Source of the DNA: a virus
Length of the DNA: 64,000 nt
Reading direction: 5' to 3' (one strand)
IMG/VR virus record: IMGVR_UViG_3300024290_000003
Location: 1 to 64,000 of that record
Shown piece after piece: positions 1 to 8,733 of the stretch. Below the pieces are notes generated by a model. That model saw only the letters and a program-made list of their open reading frames with translations. It ran no database searches and was not told the origin of the DNA. The position numbers and the translations under genes were made by a program. Position 1 is the stretch's first letter. The number at the start of each line of letters is the position of its first letter.

Positions 1-2
1 CG

Positions 3-1172
3 GAATCGCTTGCGGCCGGCGGCTCTGGCACGCGCTCAGACTTCAGCTATGTGCCGGCCACGAAGGATCTCGCGGCGGTAGTGTGGTCGCAGGCCGCAAG
101 CGATTCCGCCCGGCAGAACGTTGTCGGGGATCCGAATCAGTGCTGGCCGTTGACCAATATCGCGTACACGCCTTCCGCGGATGCTCCTATTGCGGTGATC
201 CCGGCGCAAGACAATGTGCGGGTGCTGGTCCTCACACCGTCGTCGTGTTTTCTGTTGCAAGAGGTCGCGGATGGCATTCACGAATACATTACGATCAGCC
301 GGAACTTCGGGTGCAAGTCCGCTGCCTCGGTGATCTCGACGCCATATGGGATCTGCTGGGTGACGCAGCACAACGAAATCGTGATGCTGCCGCCGTATTC
401 GATTCAGTTGCAATATCTGAGCCGGGGCTACCAGTCGCTCATCACAGGGAACGTGAAATGCGCGGATTGGATCTTCGACCCGGTTGAGCAGATCGACCGT
501 TATCAGATTTGGATGGATAACGGCGTGTCGGTCATCCATGACTTTGCACTGGGAGATGGGCAGTCGCCCGGATCGGGAGAAGCCTACAGCGCCACGCAGC
601 CGGTATTTACATGCGCCGCGACGGTGCTCGACGGTAATGGCACGCGTTACTTTCTGGTCTGTACCGGCGGTGTGTACACCCATGAGACGCAGCCCGATAC
701 CGGAGTAATCCCAACGACCGACCAGACGTTCACGACCGGGCAATCCTTCACGACCGCTGATATCAACGGAGAATACGACCGCAATTGGGGCAACTTCGGA
801 GATACGACACGCAGGAAGGAATTGCCGTTCATGTCGCTGACTGGGGATGCCGGCGCATCGACGCAATTAGGGGTGTCGCCCGTCGCGGTGGAATGGTACG
901 GCGATTTTCAGCAAGTGACCGGCGCGAACAAGCAGACGACGACCATCCAGAAGGGATCGCAGTCCACCACCGACCAGAACTACCTGGTGAAGTTTGCCGG
1001 TTTCAACAAGCTCTGGTTTAAGCTTGTGTTCAAGCTGAGCGGCCATTCGAGCGATGACGCCAGTTTTGCGAACTTCATTACGCCCTCGCAGCAAGGCGAT
1101 CTCGCGAAGAACTTCTACGGTGCGATACACGAAGCCAGCTTCACGCTGTCGGATACGGTGAACAGAGTATGA
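3..1172 (+). CDS. Tail/virion structural protein, propeller-like, 5' partial
   Basis: The frame is open to the left edge, so only the C-terminal ~389 residues are visible; the GTG at 51 is probably internal. Short beta-rich segments recur, with many aromatic and Gly residues. The sequence resembles podovirus tail-hub or DNA-stabilisation proteins of the P22 gp10 type in style, and position just ahead of fibre and ejection genes fits such a role. No catalytic motif is seen. The stop overlaps the next start by ATGA. Structural role is likely; the exact family is inferred. Confidence 0.6.
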   Translation, partial: ESLAAGGSGTRSDFSYVPATKDLAAVVWSQAASDSARQNVVGDPNQCWPLTNIAYTPSADAPIAVIPAQDNVRVLVLTPSSCFLLQEVADGIHEYITISRNFGCKSAASVISTPYGICWVTQHNEIVMLPPYSIQLQYLSRGYQSLITGNVKCADWIFDPVEQIDRYQIWMDNGVSVIHDFALGDGQSPGSGEAYSATQPVFTCAATVLDGNGTRYFLVCTGGVYTHETQPDTGVIPTTDQTFTTGQSFTTADINGEYDRNWGNFGDTTRRKELPFMSLTGDAGASTQLGVSPVAVEWYGDFQQVTGANKQTTTIQKGSQSTTDQNYLVKFAGFNKLWFKLVFKLSGHSSDDASFANFITPSQQGDLAKNFYGAIHEASFTLSDTVNRV

Positions 1173-3391
1173 CGCGGCAACCGGATGTCCTAGATCAGTA
1201 CCTTGGGCCGCTTGACGCGAATTCGCTCGCGTTTCAGAGGCTCGTATTTAGGCGAACGCATATAAATCAGCAAAAGCCGAAACCACCGCGAGGTCTCAGG
1301 ATCAGCGCGGGTGCCTTGGTATGGGAAAAACCAGAAGATCCTAGCGGAGTCACTCACTACAACATCTATGTCAACACTGAGAACAACTTGGTGCGGCGAG
1401 TCCCTGCTGGACAGCTATCGGTAAACGACAACATCACGGGCACGCGGTTCTTCGTAACAAGTTTCAATCAAGCAACAGGGCTGGAGAGTACACGGGCATT
1501 CGTCGCCATAGCCAGCGGTTCATCAGTCACTCTCGGACCAGCGCCTCCAGGCGATGCTTCAATTGTTACCGTAACGCAGGCATTCACAACGGATGGAGCA
1601 GGCAATCCCCTTCTAAAGATAGGCGTCATCATTGCCCCTCCGAGTCCTTTGGGAACATTTTTCGGCGTGTGGGTATATCTGGACGCGCCCGATACCAGCG
1701 GATCTGGAGTGCTCGTTACCGATGGCACAGTGGCGCTTGACGGCACGACTCCACTTCAATCAAAATTCAATCCAGCAGTAATCAAGTTTTTCCCGTATGA
1801 TTCCGGCAATCTTACGCTGAGTTTTAGCGTACCTCCACCACAACAGGCTGAGAATTGGCGCGTATACGTTGTTTCTGGCTCCGCGCAAGTTCAGAACTTC
1901 CCGGTGCAGTTTGGCTTTACCGGGGCCTCCCCGAGTTTCCAGTTTGTAGCTCAGCCATATCTGGACGGGTCCGGTAATCCGAATAAGACTCAGGCTCCCA
2001 CGACGTTTGCGCCGAGCATTCAGAATGTCGCACTGGCTGGTTCCTTGCCTGCCGGCTGGACGGCCAATCCGAACATCGAAGTAAAGGTATCCGGCGACCA
2101 GTTCTTTGAATTCCAAGTCACTTATGCGTTCCCGACCACCGACCCGTATTATTCGCAGTTTGGCGGATTCGACGTAGTGATGGAGAATCTAACGACGGGC
2201 GGCCGCCGGACTATCGCCAACGTCTCGGCCCCGGCAGACACGACGTTTGCAAGCGCTCCATACCCGGTGCGCGTCGGGACGACAGCGTACAAAATCTGGT
2301 TTCCATCGTGGGATACCAACGGCAATCGAAACGCGATTATTCCTGGCGTTACGCCGGCTGTGACGTTCAATATCACGCGGCAACTGGGAACCTCGGCCCA
2401 GGAATACGCGGCCAACGCGACTAGCGTCGTCTGGACGACCGGGCAGTATCAGGATTCGGCAGGAGGCACCGACACGCGCGTGACGGTCTCTTTCACGCCT
2501 CCGACCGATCCGGCTTTTGGTGGGGCTCGGCTAGTGGTGAAGCGCGATGATGGGAAGTTCTACGAATACGCCAAGGGACGGCTGAGTCCACTTGAATACT
2601 ACATCCCAAACCCGCCGTCGTCCGTTTCTTGGACCGCCTATCTGGTATCGCAGGATACCAATGGCAACCGCAATTCGATAGTGGACGGCATTACTCCATC
2701 GGTGACGTTTACGACTGGATCGGCGACCGGAACCGGCGATCTGGCCCGTGCCAATCCGGGGACCTTCTCTTCCGAATTCCAAATCACGGGAGGCGTGTTC
2801 AAGGTAAAGAATCTCAACGCCGACACTATCGTTACCGGCAAGCTCCAAGTGGGCGGCTCTGGCATGGTGAGCCAGATGAAGGTGTTCGATACCTTGGGCG
2901 GCAATATCGGATTCTGGGGCGATGACACGGCTGGAACAGGCTATGTAGGGATGTGGGCCAAGCAGTGCAGAATCGGCGGTGCGAGTCCGTCGAGCGCCCC
3001 TCTGCAATGCGATACCAGTGGGAACCTGTCAATCACAGGGGGAACGATCTCGCTTGTGAGCGGCACGGTAACGGTAAATGTTGACTCGACCAATTTCCTA
3101 AAAGTCACCGATACCGGCGGAAGCATTACGTTTTCCCAGATTCGCGGGATCGACATTACCACGGGTTTTAATAGCGGCACGAACAAAGCAGTCATGACGG
3201 CTACTGGTAGCATAATCCTTACACAGGCTGGCACTAGTTCCATCCTGAACGCTACGAGCCTGCAATTCAATTTGACTCAGGTTGTGACTGGAAGGCAGAC
3301 CGGGCCTGGGAATACGACCGATGTCACCGATGTGGCGACGCGGTTCAACAATCTTCTAACAGCACTTCGAACTCATGGCCTGATTACCTAG
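1169..3391 (+). CDS. Tail fibre protein with fibronectin-III-like repeats
   Basis: A 740-residue protein coupled to the upstream tail gene by ATGA. Residues ~35-110, ~130-240, ~250-400 and ~410-510 look like repeated beta-sandwich (FnIII-like) units; the phrase 'DTNGNRN' recurs at two unit ends. Residues ~530-720 are a Ser/Thr/Gly-rich beta region typical of fibre shafts, and the last ~25 residues form a helix of the type that ends phage fibres. It probably mediates host contact. No enzyme motif is seen. Confidence 0.6.
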   Translation: MTRQPDVLDQYLGPLDANSLAFQRLVFRRTHINQQKPKPPRGLRISAGALVWEKPEDPSGVTHYNIYVNTENNLVRRVPAGQLSVNDNITGTRFFVTSFNQATGLESTRAFVAIASGSSVTLGPAPPGDASIVTVTQAFTTDGAGNPLLKIGVIIAPPSPLGTFFGVWVYLDAPDTSGSGVLVTDGTVALDGTTPLQSKFNPAVIKFFPYDSGNLTLSFSVPPPQQAENWRVYVVSGSAQVQNFPVQFGFTGASPSFQFVAQPYLDGSGNPNKTQAPTTFAPSIQNVALAGSLPAGWTANPNIEVKVSGDQFFEFQVTYAFPTTDPYYSQFGGFDVVMENLTTGGRRTIANVSAPADTTFASAPYPVRVGTTAYKIWFPSWDTNGNRNAIIPGVTPAVTFNITRQLGTSAQEYAANATSVVWTTGQYQDSAGGTDTRVTVSFTPPTDPAFGGARLVVKRDDGKFYEYAKGRLSPLEYYIPNPPSSVSWTAYLVSQDTNGNRNSIVDGITPSVTFTTGSATGTGDLARANPGTFSSEFQITGGVFKVKNLNADTIVTGKLQVGGSGMVSQMKVFDTLGGNIGFWGDDTAGTGYVGMWAKQCRIGGASPSSAPLQCDTSGNLSITGGTISLVSGTVTVNVDSTNFLKVTDTGGSITFSQIRGIDITTGFNSGTNKAVMTATGSIILTQAGTSSILNATSLQFNLTQVVTGRQTGPGNTTDVTDVATRFNNLLTALRTHGLIT

Positions 3392-3797
3392 CGGCTGCGA
3401 TGAACGTGGAATTACCGGATGGAATATACGGCGTGACGAGCGTGGACATGATACTGATGTCGGTCAGGTCGAATACCACTACAATAGACCCGGCATGGAA
3501 GAATCTGCGGGCCAGCCGACTATCCGCATGAACCGCTCCGTCCCGATCCTTGTATGTCAGCGTGACATCGTAGAGTTCCACAAAGGGGAACGGGCGATAA
3601 ATGTATACCTCGACGTTCTGCTGGCAATCTTCGGAAGGATGGATGCTGGCGATGGCAGCGCAAACTGAAGCATCGCGGTGCAGCACGGTGACCTGCGGTT
3701 TAGGTACGGAAGGCGACACTCCGGAGCTTTCCTGCGCTCCAGCCTGAGAACAAAACAGCAGAACAACGATTAAACCGGCCAATTTCATCATCTTCAT
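3384..3797 (-). CDS. Small secreted protein, moron-like
   Basis: A 137-residue protein on the minus strand, against the surrounding late genes. The N-terminus (Lys-rich start, hydrophobic stretch 5-17, AGAQ) is a clear Sec signal peptide. The mature part has four cysteines and predicted beta strands. Its end overlaps the fibre gene end by 8 nt in convergent orientation. Reverse orientation and a signal peptide suggest a lysogenic-conversion (moron) gene acting in the host envelope, but no family is recognised. Confidence 0.6.
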   Translation of the reverse strand: MKMMKLAGLIVVLLFCSQAGAQESSGVSPSVPKPQVTVLHRDASVCAAIASIHPSEDCQQNVEVYIYRPFPFVELYDVTLTYKDRDGAVHADSRLARRFFHAGSIVVVFDLTDISIMSTLVTPYIPSGNSTFIAAAR

Positions 3798-3868
3798 GCC
3801 TTTCTAGTGCAGTTTGCGCCTCTGTCGTATCAAAAGTCAAATTGCCGGGTACTACAAGACTGAAAACA

Positions 3869-4222
3869 ATGACAAAAGCACAAATCGACGCGCTCAACGT
3901 ACTGCTGGATTCTGGACTTGATGCAGCCACTATCGGAGCGGAGGCCTCAGCTCAGGCAATTGAGAAAGCCAGACTCGCCAGCGTTTCTACGATTCCATTG
4001 CTCCCAACGCTATCCGACACCGACAAGGCAAATTTTAAGACGTGGCTGTTAGACGGAAAGGGCACGAACGATGCTCGCGGAGAAGCCCAACTCGCGGTAG
4101 ATGCCCTGCTTGCTAACGATGCCCCTACTGCGGTTGCGCACGGCTTCCAACTCCTGAAGAACGTAATATTCTTCATCTACCCAGACATCGGCGAAGCGGC
4201 ACTAAAACAAATACAACAATGA
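3869..4222 (+). CDS. Hypothetical protein, helical
   Basis: 117 residues from ATG 3869; a TTG 27 nt upstream is less likely. The protein is mostly helical, Ala- and Leu-rich, with two similar helical pairs. It overlaps the next gene by ATGA, so the two are co-translated. Its place between fibre genes suggests a tail accessory or fibre chaperone, but no family is recognised. Confidence 0.55.
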   Translation: MTKAQIDALNVLLDSGLDAATIGAEASAQAIEKARLASVSTIPLLPTLSDTDKANFKTWLLDGKGTNDARGEAQLAVDALLANDAPTAVAHGFQLLKNVIFFIYPDIGEAALKQIQQ

Positions 4223-4473
4223 GAATAACTATCGATAGACACACGCTGGCGCTGCTCCAAAAGCGAGACGCGCTGGCGAAGCGATCTTCCGAAATCGCAC
4301 AAGTCGAGCAAGAGGCGCTTATGGACGTGCTCAACATGGAGCGCGAACGCGCAAATGCGAGGCCGTTCTCATCTGCCAGATGGGGATTCGACGCAACTAA
4401 AGAGGAGGCATTTCTTGAACTTGAGGAACTCCCCGCCGAAACTCCGCCGAACGCACTGGCGGCTGTGAATTAG
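4219..4473 (+). CDS. Hypothetical protein, short coiled coil
   Basis: 84 residues, starting inside the stop of the previous gene (ATGA). Residues ~8-45 form a charged amphipathic helix, likely a coiled coil; the C-terminus is acidic and Pro-rich. It is followed after 3 nt by a fibre-like gene. Function is unknown; possibly a small structural or assembly factor. Confidence 0.5.
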   Translation: MRITIDRHTLALLQKRDALAKRSSEIAQVEQEALMDVLNMERERANARPFSSARWGFDATKEEAFLELEELPAETPPNALAAVN

Positions 4474-4476
4474 CGC

Positions 4477-5136
4477 ATGGCACTCTGGGCCGATCTCAAT
4501 CAAGTTACCGCGAATGCCGCGTACTGGAGCAATCTGGGCGGCGGCAAGTGGGGGATCAAATACCAATGGTTCAACGATTTCTTGAACTACCTGGACAACG
4601 GCTGGATCGCGGACCAGAATGCGGGAGGAAAAAACCTCAGCAATCTTGCGCAACTAGCCTTCAACGGTTCAGGGTTCATCAACAGTTCATTGGGCGTAGG
4701 AGTCGTGCCCACTCAACTGGGGCACTTTCGGAAGAATCAGAACACAAACACTATTGTCCTCTGCGAAAACCAGACCGCAGGCACCGCTGCTCAAGCGAAT
4801 TTTAGGGCGCTAAATGATGCTGGTCGGCTTGGGCAATTCGGCGTGTTCTCTTCGGCCACGACTCCTTATGGTGCCATCGCAGCAAACGACGCCTTCCTAT
4901 ATGCCACATCAAGCGTCACGCTCATGGCGGATATCGCCGGCGGTGTGGTCAAGTTCGCCTGCAATGGTAATGGAGAGTTCGGAAGGTTCGATTCAAACGG
5001 AGCCTTTCGATTGAGCGCTATCGCCATACCGGGAACTCCAGCAGCGGCGACATTCTACATTTTCATTGACTCGGCGGACAACAAGTTGAAATGCAAGGGT
5101 CCATCTGGGACCGTCACGACGCTAGGCAATCCATAG
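4477..5136 (+). CDS. Fibre-like structural protein
   Basis: 219 residues. The N-terminal ~60 residues are Trp/Tyr/Asn-rich; residues ~60-200 are Gly/Ala/Asn-rich beta strands ending in a short strand typical of phage fibre tips (KLKCKGPSGTVTTL). There is no signal peptide, unlike the fibre-like genes further right. It probably forms part of a tail fibre or appendage. Confidence 0.5.
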   Translation: MALWADLNQVTANAAYWSNLGGGKWGIKYQWFNDFLNYLDNGWIADQNAGGKNLSNLAQLAFNGSGFINSSLGVGVVPTQLGHFRKNQNTNTIVLCENQTAGTAAQANFRALNDAGRLGQFGVFSSATTPYGAIAANDAFLYATSSVTLMADIAGGVVKFACNGNGEFGRFDSNGAFRLSAIAIPGTPAAATFYIFIDSADNKLKCKGPSGTVTTLGNP

Positions 5137-5146
5137 GGCCAAACTC

Positions 5147-6745
5147 ATGGGCTTCTTTTCGCAGTTTTTTGGTTTAGGCAAGACCGGGACAACCGACCGC
5201 ACCCAGATCCCGGCGATTGCGAACTGGCAGAACCAGCAGTCACAAGGCTGGGGCAACAACGCCAATAACGCCTGGAATAAGGGCCAAGGGCTGAGCGACT
5301 GGGCCAGCGGCTACTACCAGGATCTCAGCAGAACCGGCGGTGTCGCTGGCGATCCCAACAACAACTGGGACATGGGTCGCCAGGTGATGCCGGGTGTCCA
5401 GGATGCCATCAATAATCGCTGGAACAACCTGAATCAGATCCAGTCGAACTGGAACAACTTCTCGGGTAGCCCGTGGGGAGCGCAGGGCACTTCGGATCAG
5501 CTAAACAATGCAACCGATGCCATGGGCGGCAATATCACCGGCAATGACCAGGCGGTGAAAGGCGACATCGGTGACACGTTCGGGCGGCTGGGTACGGCCA
5601 ATCAGAACACCAGCGGCGACATTCAGAAGAGCATTGCAGGTACATACGGCTCCATCGGCAACAATCTGAACAACGATTATGGCCGGATGCTCACCGATAC
5701 CAATTCGACCTATGGCGGCCTTGCGAATGCGACAGGGAGCACGTACCAGACGGCTCTGGACCGGCTCAGGATGTTGCAACCGGGCGGCGAGCTCCAGCGG
5801 GCGCAGGTATCGCGCTCCTTCGCGCCGCAAGCGGCAGCCACTGCCGACAGGCTCCGGGCCGCCGGCGTAGATCCCAACTCGCTGCAAGCGGCCGGCGTGA
5901 TGAGCGGCGTGGACCGCGATCGTGCTCGTGCGATGGACGAAGCGGCGGGCCGCACGACCCAGGATTACGTCACCCAGGCCAACAACCTCGGCATCGGGCA
6001 ATTGAACACGGGCATTGGCTTGGGCCAGAACCGGCTGAATACCGCTAACCAGCTTCAGGGTACCGAGAATCAGCTATCGGCGAACTACGCACAGAACGCC
6101 GGTAACCAATCCCGTGCGGAACTGCTGCGGAGTCTCCAGAACAGTCAAGGGCTGGATCTCTCGCGGCTCGGACAGAATACCGCTGCCAGCAACAGGACGG
6201 CGGATCAGACCAATAACTACCTCCAGCAACGGATGGCGAATGCCCTCGGCTCGCGGGCGCTGGGGTTGCAAGACTATAACACCCAGACCGGGCTGTTGAA
6301 CCAGCGCAACCAGGAGGAATTACTCGGACCGGCGGCGCTGTATCAGCAGTACCAAGCAGGTCAGGGGCAGAACGCCTACCGGCAGGGACAGCAGAATATC
6401 GGTGCAGCGGGCGTCGCTGGGCAGGGCGGCCAGCAGCTACAGGCTGGCTTGGGCGCAGGTGGCCTCGGGTTGGGCTACAGCAACGCAGCGGTCCAGAACT
6501 ACCTTCGCAGTCTGGGGATCGAATCGCAGAACGCTGGATGGGGCAGCAAGTTAATAGGCGGTCTGCTTTCTGGCGGGTTCGGCGGCGGGTTCGGCGGCGG
6601 GTTTGGCGGCGGCACTAATCCCGGCATAACCAGCGGTAGCGGCGACTTTTCTGGAGCGCTCGGCAATGGCGACTTCAGCGGCGGTGGTGGCGGTGGCGGC
6701 ATGAATATGCAGCAAATGATGCAATTGGCCGCGATGTTTGGTTGA
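5147..6745 (+). CDS. Putative internal virion/DNA-ejection protein, Gln/Asn/Gly-rich
   Basis: 532 residues, extremely rich in Gln, Asn and Gly. Residues 25-140 contain many Trp-Asn repeats, ~140-400 form long helices with repeated Asn-Gln, and ~440-520 are Gly-rich with tandem GGGF units. Low complexity, length and position ahead of two long helical proteins match podovirus internal (ejection) proteins. No enzymatic motif is present. The role is inferred from composition and gene order. Confidence 0.55.
   Translation: MGFFSQFFGLGKTGTTDRTQIPAIANWQNQQSQGWGNNANNAWNKGQGLSDWASGYYQDLSRTGGVAGDPNNNWDMGRQVMPGVQDAINNRWNNLNQIQSNWNNFSGSPWGAQGTSDQLNNATDAMGGNITGNDQAVKGDIGDTFGRLGTANQNTSGDIQKSIAGTYGSIGNNLNNDYGRMLTDTNSTYGGLANATGSTYQTALDRLRMLQPGGELQRAQVSRSFAPQAAATADRLRAAGVDPNSLQAAGVMSGVDRDRARAMDEAAGRTTQDYVTQANNLGIGQLNTGIGLGQNRLNTANQLQGTENQLSANYAQNAGNQSRAELLRSLQNSQGLDLSRLGQNTAASNRTADQTNNYLQQRMANALGSRALGLQDYNTQTGLLNQRNQEELLGPAALYQQYQAGQGQNAYRQGQQNIGAAGVAGQGGQQLQAGLGAGGLGLGYSNAAVQNYLRSLGIESQNAGWGSKLIGGLLSGGFGGGFGGGFGGGTNPGITSGSGDFSGALGNGDFSGGGGGGGMNMQQMMQLAAMFG
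6572..6613 (+). repeat. Tandem 12-nt repeats coding GGGF
   Basis: Three and a half near-perfect copies of a 12-nt unit (GGCGGGTTCGGC) sit in frame near the end of the preceding gene and encode Gly-Gly-Gly-Phe repeats. Such arrays change length easily by slippage. This is a coding repeat, not a regulatory one. Confidence 0.8.
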
Positions 6746-6748
6746 TCT

Positions 6749-7000
6749 ATGACACCTAATCTGAATCTCGGCGCTCTGGTTGGCAAACTCCGCAATATGA
6801 ACCGGAGCGCAATCACGGCTCCCGGCAATCCGTTACCGCCGGAGGCCTCGTCTGTGCCAATATCGACTCCCGCGCTGCCGAAGCTGCCGCGCCCGAAGCC
6901 GCTTAGCCCATCCGCGCCATTGCGTGCGGGACGGCGACCGCATGCAGTCCATCCGCTCAAGCCCAACTTTGCGAACATGCTGCGAGGATTGAACCGCTAA
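6749..7000 (+). CDS. Hypothetical Pro-rich small protein
   Basis: 83 residues, basic and Pro-rich in the middle, with similar short segments at both ends ('LGALVGKLRNMNR' and 'PNFANMLRGLNR'). It lies between two putative ejection-protein genes and is probably a minor virion or assembly component. No family is recognised. Confidence 0.5.
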   Translation: MTPNLNLGALVGKLRNMNRSAITAPGNPLPPEASSVPISTPALPKLPRPKPLSPSAPLRAGRRPHAVHPLKPNFANMLRGLNR

Positions 7001-7011
7001 AGGAACCAACC

Positions 7012-8733
7012 ATGGGTCCAGTATCAAACTCGATGGGCGGTCTACCGCCGTGGCTGCTGGCGCTCATTCAACAGGGCATGGGCGGCGGTGGCGACTCTGG
7101 TGACGCTGGCGATGCGGGCGACGAAGGAGCGCCTGAGGAGGCTGGGGGCGGTTCGCCTTACGATGGCGGGATCGGCAATCTTCCAAAGAAGCCGGTACCC
7201 ACGACGCCGCCGTTCCTGCCGGGGCGCATTCCGGGCTTCGGGACACCACCAACGCCGATAGTACCGGGTCCAGCTCCAGCGCCACAGCAGGCCCCTACAC
7301 CCGCTCCGCAACAGGGCGGCTTGCGGTCACGCATCGGCGACATGCTCCAGAGCGGCATCGACGCGGCGGCTACGCCCAACGTCGCTTACGGCGGGCCTGT
7401 GGATATCATGCGTGGGCTCCAGTCAGCCGATGTGCAACGACGCAACCGAGCGCTACAGCAGATGCAGCTTGAGCGGCAACGGCAGCAGGACGAACTGGTA
7501 CGCCGCAACACCGAATCGGAGATCGCAGCGCGCGGCGAGAACACGGAGACGCTTCGCCAACAGCGGGAAGCCACTGCCGCACAGAGACAGGAGCTTGCGC
7601 AACCGCGTCACGGTCAGATTCAGATTGACGCAGCCTACGCCAAAGAGAATCTGCCGTGGTTGAGGCCTGATCCCGATGGTACTTACTGGGTCAGCAAAGA
7701 AGTAGCGAACACTCTCAGCAAGCCAGAGAAGCCTGACAAAACTCCAAAACCTAGTATAGTTCCGCCAGGGGCCACGGTTGTTGATGAGAACGGTAAGGTG
7801 CTGTTTACAGCTCCGCCCAAGGATACCAAAGAACCGCCTAACGTCACCGAAGCGCAACTTGCGTGGATGGCAGAACACGATCCAGATCCGCAAGTGCGCA
7901 AGGATTCAAAGGCTGCGCTGAAAGGTCTTGCCAGCACAAAGCGCGAATCCACCGTCATTCGTGTGAACGAAGGCCAGCAAGAAAAGATATCTGAGAATCG
8001 CGCAATCAATCAGGCGTTCAATGACGCTGGCGGCGACTGGAATAAGGTTCTCGATAACGTTCGCGCTGGTAAGTATCCAGACTACGGATCGCAGATTGCC
8101 GACCATGCGCAGAAGATGGCCAAACTGCCGAGCGATTCCGCACGGCGGGTCGCATCGGCTGACGCCACTGTGGATCAGGTCAAAGAAGCCATCGACGCCG
8201 TTAAGCGATTCACAACAGCGCACCCGGATTTGGTCGGCCCAGCGATCAATCCCACGAATCCGATGCAGTCCCATCCACTGAATGCGCTCACGCGGCGAGC
8301 GGTAACGGCGGCTGGCGCTGAGCCTGCCGATATCGGCGAAGTGGACACTGCTCTCGAATCGGCGCTGGCGCTTCAGCCGGGGCAGCATAACTTCAGATCG
8401 CAATCGGCGCTCGACAATTTCAAGAAAGCGGCTGGAGTGGACCCGCGCACCGGGAAGGCGGACGGCAGCCGGGGATGGTTGGTCAACCCCGACAAGGTGA
8501 TTTCTGCGCTTCAAGGAATCTCCGACTTCAACCAAAAGTTGAAGAGAGACATTATCAGCACTACTTCTGGCGGGACGCCGGCAACTGGTGGTCATCCAGC
8601 GGGCCGCAAGGCAAGTCCAGCCGCAGCGCTACCGCCCGAAGCTAAAGCGAAGTTGAAAGAAGGCGTTCACACTACGTTCGCCAACGGACAGACGTGGATG
8701 CTTCAAGGCGGTCAGCCGGTACAGGTTCAATAA
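7012..8733 (+). CDS. Putative internal virion/DNA-ejection protein
   Basis: 573 residues with an AAGGA ribosome binding site. The N-terminal ~110 residues are Gly/Pro/Asp-rich; ~120-200 form a Gln/Arg-rich coiled coil; the rest is mainly helical and charged. Its stop overlaps the next start as TAATG. The architecture (disordered head, coiled coil, long helical body) and order match the second of three podovirus ejection proteins. The role is inferred; no sequence family is certain. Confidence 0.5.
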   Translation: MGPVSNSMGGLPPWLLALIQQGMGGGGDSGDAGDAGDEGAPEEAGGGSPYDGGIGNLPKKPVPTTPPFLPGRIPGFGTPPTPIVPGPAPAPQQAPTPAPQQGGLRSRIGDMLQSGIDAAATPNVAYGGPVDIMRGLQSADVQRRNRALQQMQLERQRQQDELVRRNTESEIAARGENTETLRQQREATAAQRQELAQPRHGQIQIDAAYAKENLPWLRPDPDGTYWVSKEVANTLSKPEKPDKTPKPSIVPPGATVVDENGKVLFTAPPKDTKEPPNVTEAQLAWMAEHDPDPQVRKDSKAALKGLASTKRESTVIRVNEGQQEKISENRAINQAFNDAGGDWNKVLDNVRAGKYPDYGSQIADHAQKMAKLPSDSARRVASADATVDQVKEAIDAVKRFTTAHPDLVGPAINPTNPMQSHPLNALTRRAVTAAGAEPADIGEVDTALESALALQPGQHNFRSQSALDNFKKAAGVDPRTGKADGSRGWLVNPDKVISALQGISDFNQKLKRDIISTTSGGTPATGGHPAGRKASPAAALPPEAKAKLKEGVHTTFANGQTWMLQGGQPVQVQ